From Azoarcus sp. (GTDB taxonomy: Bacteria > Pseudomonadota > Gammaproteobacteria > Burkholderiales > Rhodocyclaceae): a stretch of DNA of 24,657 nucleotides. The DNA lies in contig JAIRLA010000204.1 of the NCBI GenBank assembly GCA_031259795.1, positions 1-24,657 of the forward strand, given 5' to 3'. Position numbers and translations under genes: made by a program. This document shows positions 23,887 to 24,657 of this stretch, piece by piece; the stretch's first letter is position 1, and each line of letters starts with the position of its first letter. Below the pieces are notes generated by a model. That model was not told the DNA's origin, searched no databases, and saw only the letters and a program-made list of their open reading frames with translations.

Positions 23887-24657
23887 TGCGACCGAACTGG
23901 GCGCAAGCCTGTACGTCCCGGCCGCGCGCACCGATCTTTTGCAAATCGCGCGCGGCGAAAAACTCTCCGGCGTCCGCTCGCTCATCTTTTGCACGGAAGA
24001 CGCGATCCGCGCCGCCGAACTGCCGCTCGCCCTGCGCAACCTGGCCGAAGCCCTCCCGGCCCTGTCCCCCGCCCCGTCCCGGATGCGCTTCGTGCGCGTG
24101 CGCAACCCCGAAGTCATGCGGCAGATACTCGCCCTGCCCGGCTGCTCGCGGCTCGACGGATTCGTACTGCCCAAAGCGACGCGATCCGTCCTGAAAGAAT
24201 ACCTGCGCCTGCTCGAAGGCAGCGCCCACCTCATCATGCCCACGCTCGAAACCCGGGAAGTCTTCGACGAACGGGAAATGGTCGCGCTCTGCCGCTTCCT
24301 GGACCGCAGCGGCCCGCGCGAGCGCGTCCTCTCCCTGCGCATCGGCGGCAACGACCTCCTGTCCCTGCTGGGCATGCGCCGCCCGCGCGGGCGGACGCTC
24401 TACGAAACGCCGCTGGGCCTGGTCATCTCCCGCCTGGTCACGATCTTCAGGCCGAGCGGCTTCAACCTGAGCGCCCCGGTCTTCGAATATCTCGCCGACC
24501 ACGGCACGCTCAGGCGCGAAGTCGAAGAAGACCTCGCCCACGGCCTGATTGGCAAGACCGCCATCCACCCCTGCCAAGTGCCGCTCATCCACGACTGCTA
24601 CCGGGTCCATGCCGACGATCTGGAAATGGCCCGGCAAATCCTGCACCGCAACGCCCC
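23879..24657 (+). CDS. HpcH/HpaI (CitE-like) aldolase family protein, 3' end missing
   Basis: 259 codons are visible; the frame is open at the right edge. ATG at 23879, with GGAG eight bases upstream inside the end of the StiP gene. Features of the citrate-lyase beta/HpcH TIM barrel: GASLYVPA at the start, GVRSLIFCTEDAI, the Arg in FVRVRNPEV, DGFVLPKA, a metal-ligand Glu in MPTLETREVFD, LRIGGNDLL, and GKTAIHPCQV near the end. Members catalyse aldol or Claisen cleavage/condensation of oxo-acids or acyl-CoA thioesters with Mg2+. Here it is the last visible gene of the ter-linked biosynthetic module and may supply or attach a carbon unit. Family certain, substrate unknown. Confidence 0.85.
   Translation, partial: MRDATELGASLYVPAARTDLLQIARGEKLSGVRSLIFCTEDAIRAAELPLALRNLAEALPALSPAPSRMRFVRVRNPEVMRQILALPGCSRLDGFVLPKATRSVLKEYLRLLEGSAHLIMPTLETREVFDEREMVALCRFLDRSGPRERVLSLRIGGNDLLSLLGMRRPRGRTLYETPLGLVISRLVTIFRPSGFNLSAPVFEYLADHGTLRREVEEDLAHGLIGKTAIHPCQVPLIHDCYRVHADDLEMARQILHRNA

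Noticed and set aside
1..24657. CRISPR array, tRNA or rRNA gene, or complete insertion sequence
   Set aside because: I saw no regularly spaced repeats, cloverleaf-like sequence, rRNA segment or transposase with terminal repeats. The Rpn-type fragment at the left edge is only transposase-like by family name.

Overview
The window is a GC-rich stretch of proteobacterial DNA, most likely from a betaproteobacterium. The DUF3683-type giant FAD/Fe-S dehydrogenase, ttcA and a two-wing ter locus suggest this. I judged it from protein families only; there is no rRNA or tRNA gene in the window to place it.

Layout. (1) 1-377: the 3' end of an Rpn/DUF4351-type nuclease gene, cut by the left edge. (2) 447-6405, minus strand: ttcA, then a degenerate nucleotide-cyclase/FHA protein, then a very large flavin and iron-sulfur dehydrogenase. 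(3) 6748-9451: a small one-helix membrane protein, an orphan di-iron/metallo-beta-lactamase-fold protein on the minus strand, and a ClC-type chloride/proton transporter. (4) 9578-16946, minus strand: a compact seven-gene operon of the tellurium-resistance (Ter) stress system, in transcription order terY1, terX, terY2, terY3 (with a TerY-C zinc ribbon), a PP2C-type phosphatase, an atypical Ser/Thr-kinase-like protein with zinc-ribbon and FHA-like C-terminus, and terC. (5) 17106-24657, plus strand, divergent from it: terD, terE, an AIM24/TIGR00266 protein, terZ, then a five-gene, translationally coupled biosynthetic module: ATP-grasp ligase, PRTase-TRSP protein, HAD phosphatase, StiP (PRTase-like plus Pelota-like), and an HpcH/CitE-type aldolase cut by the right edge.

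How it fits together. The two ter wings face away from a 159-bp region (16947-17105) that must hold both promoters. By family knowledge, TerD-type proteins bind calcium and associate with the inner membrane around TerC, TerY proteins are MIDAS-containing VWA adaptors, and the kinase/PP2C pair implies reversible phosphorylation. Comparative genomics has predicted that the ATP-grasp/PRTase/HAD/StiP/aldolase group makes an unknown nucleoside-like metabolite linked to Ter stress responses. So the system is not wholly undescribed, but its product and mechanism are. This copy has distinctive points: a shared proline-rich C-terminal tail on two TerY paralogs, an internal 31-bp in-frame direct repeat in the phosphatase, short hexamer repeats ahead of two ter genes, and no terA, terB or terF in the window.
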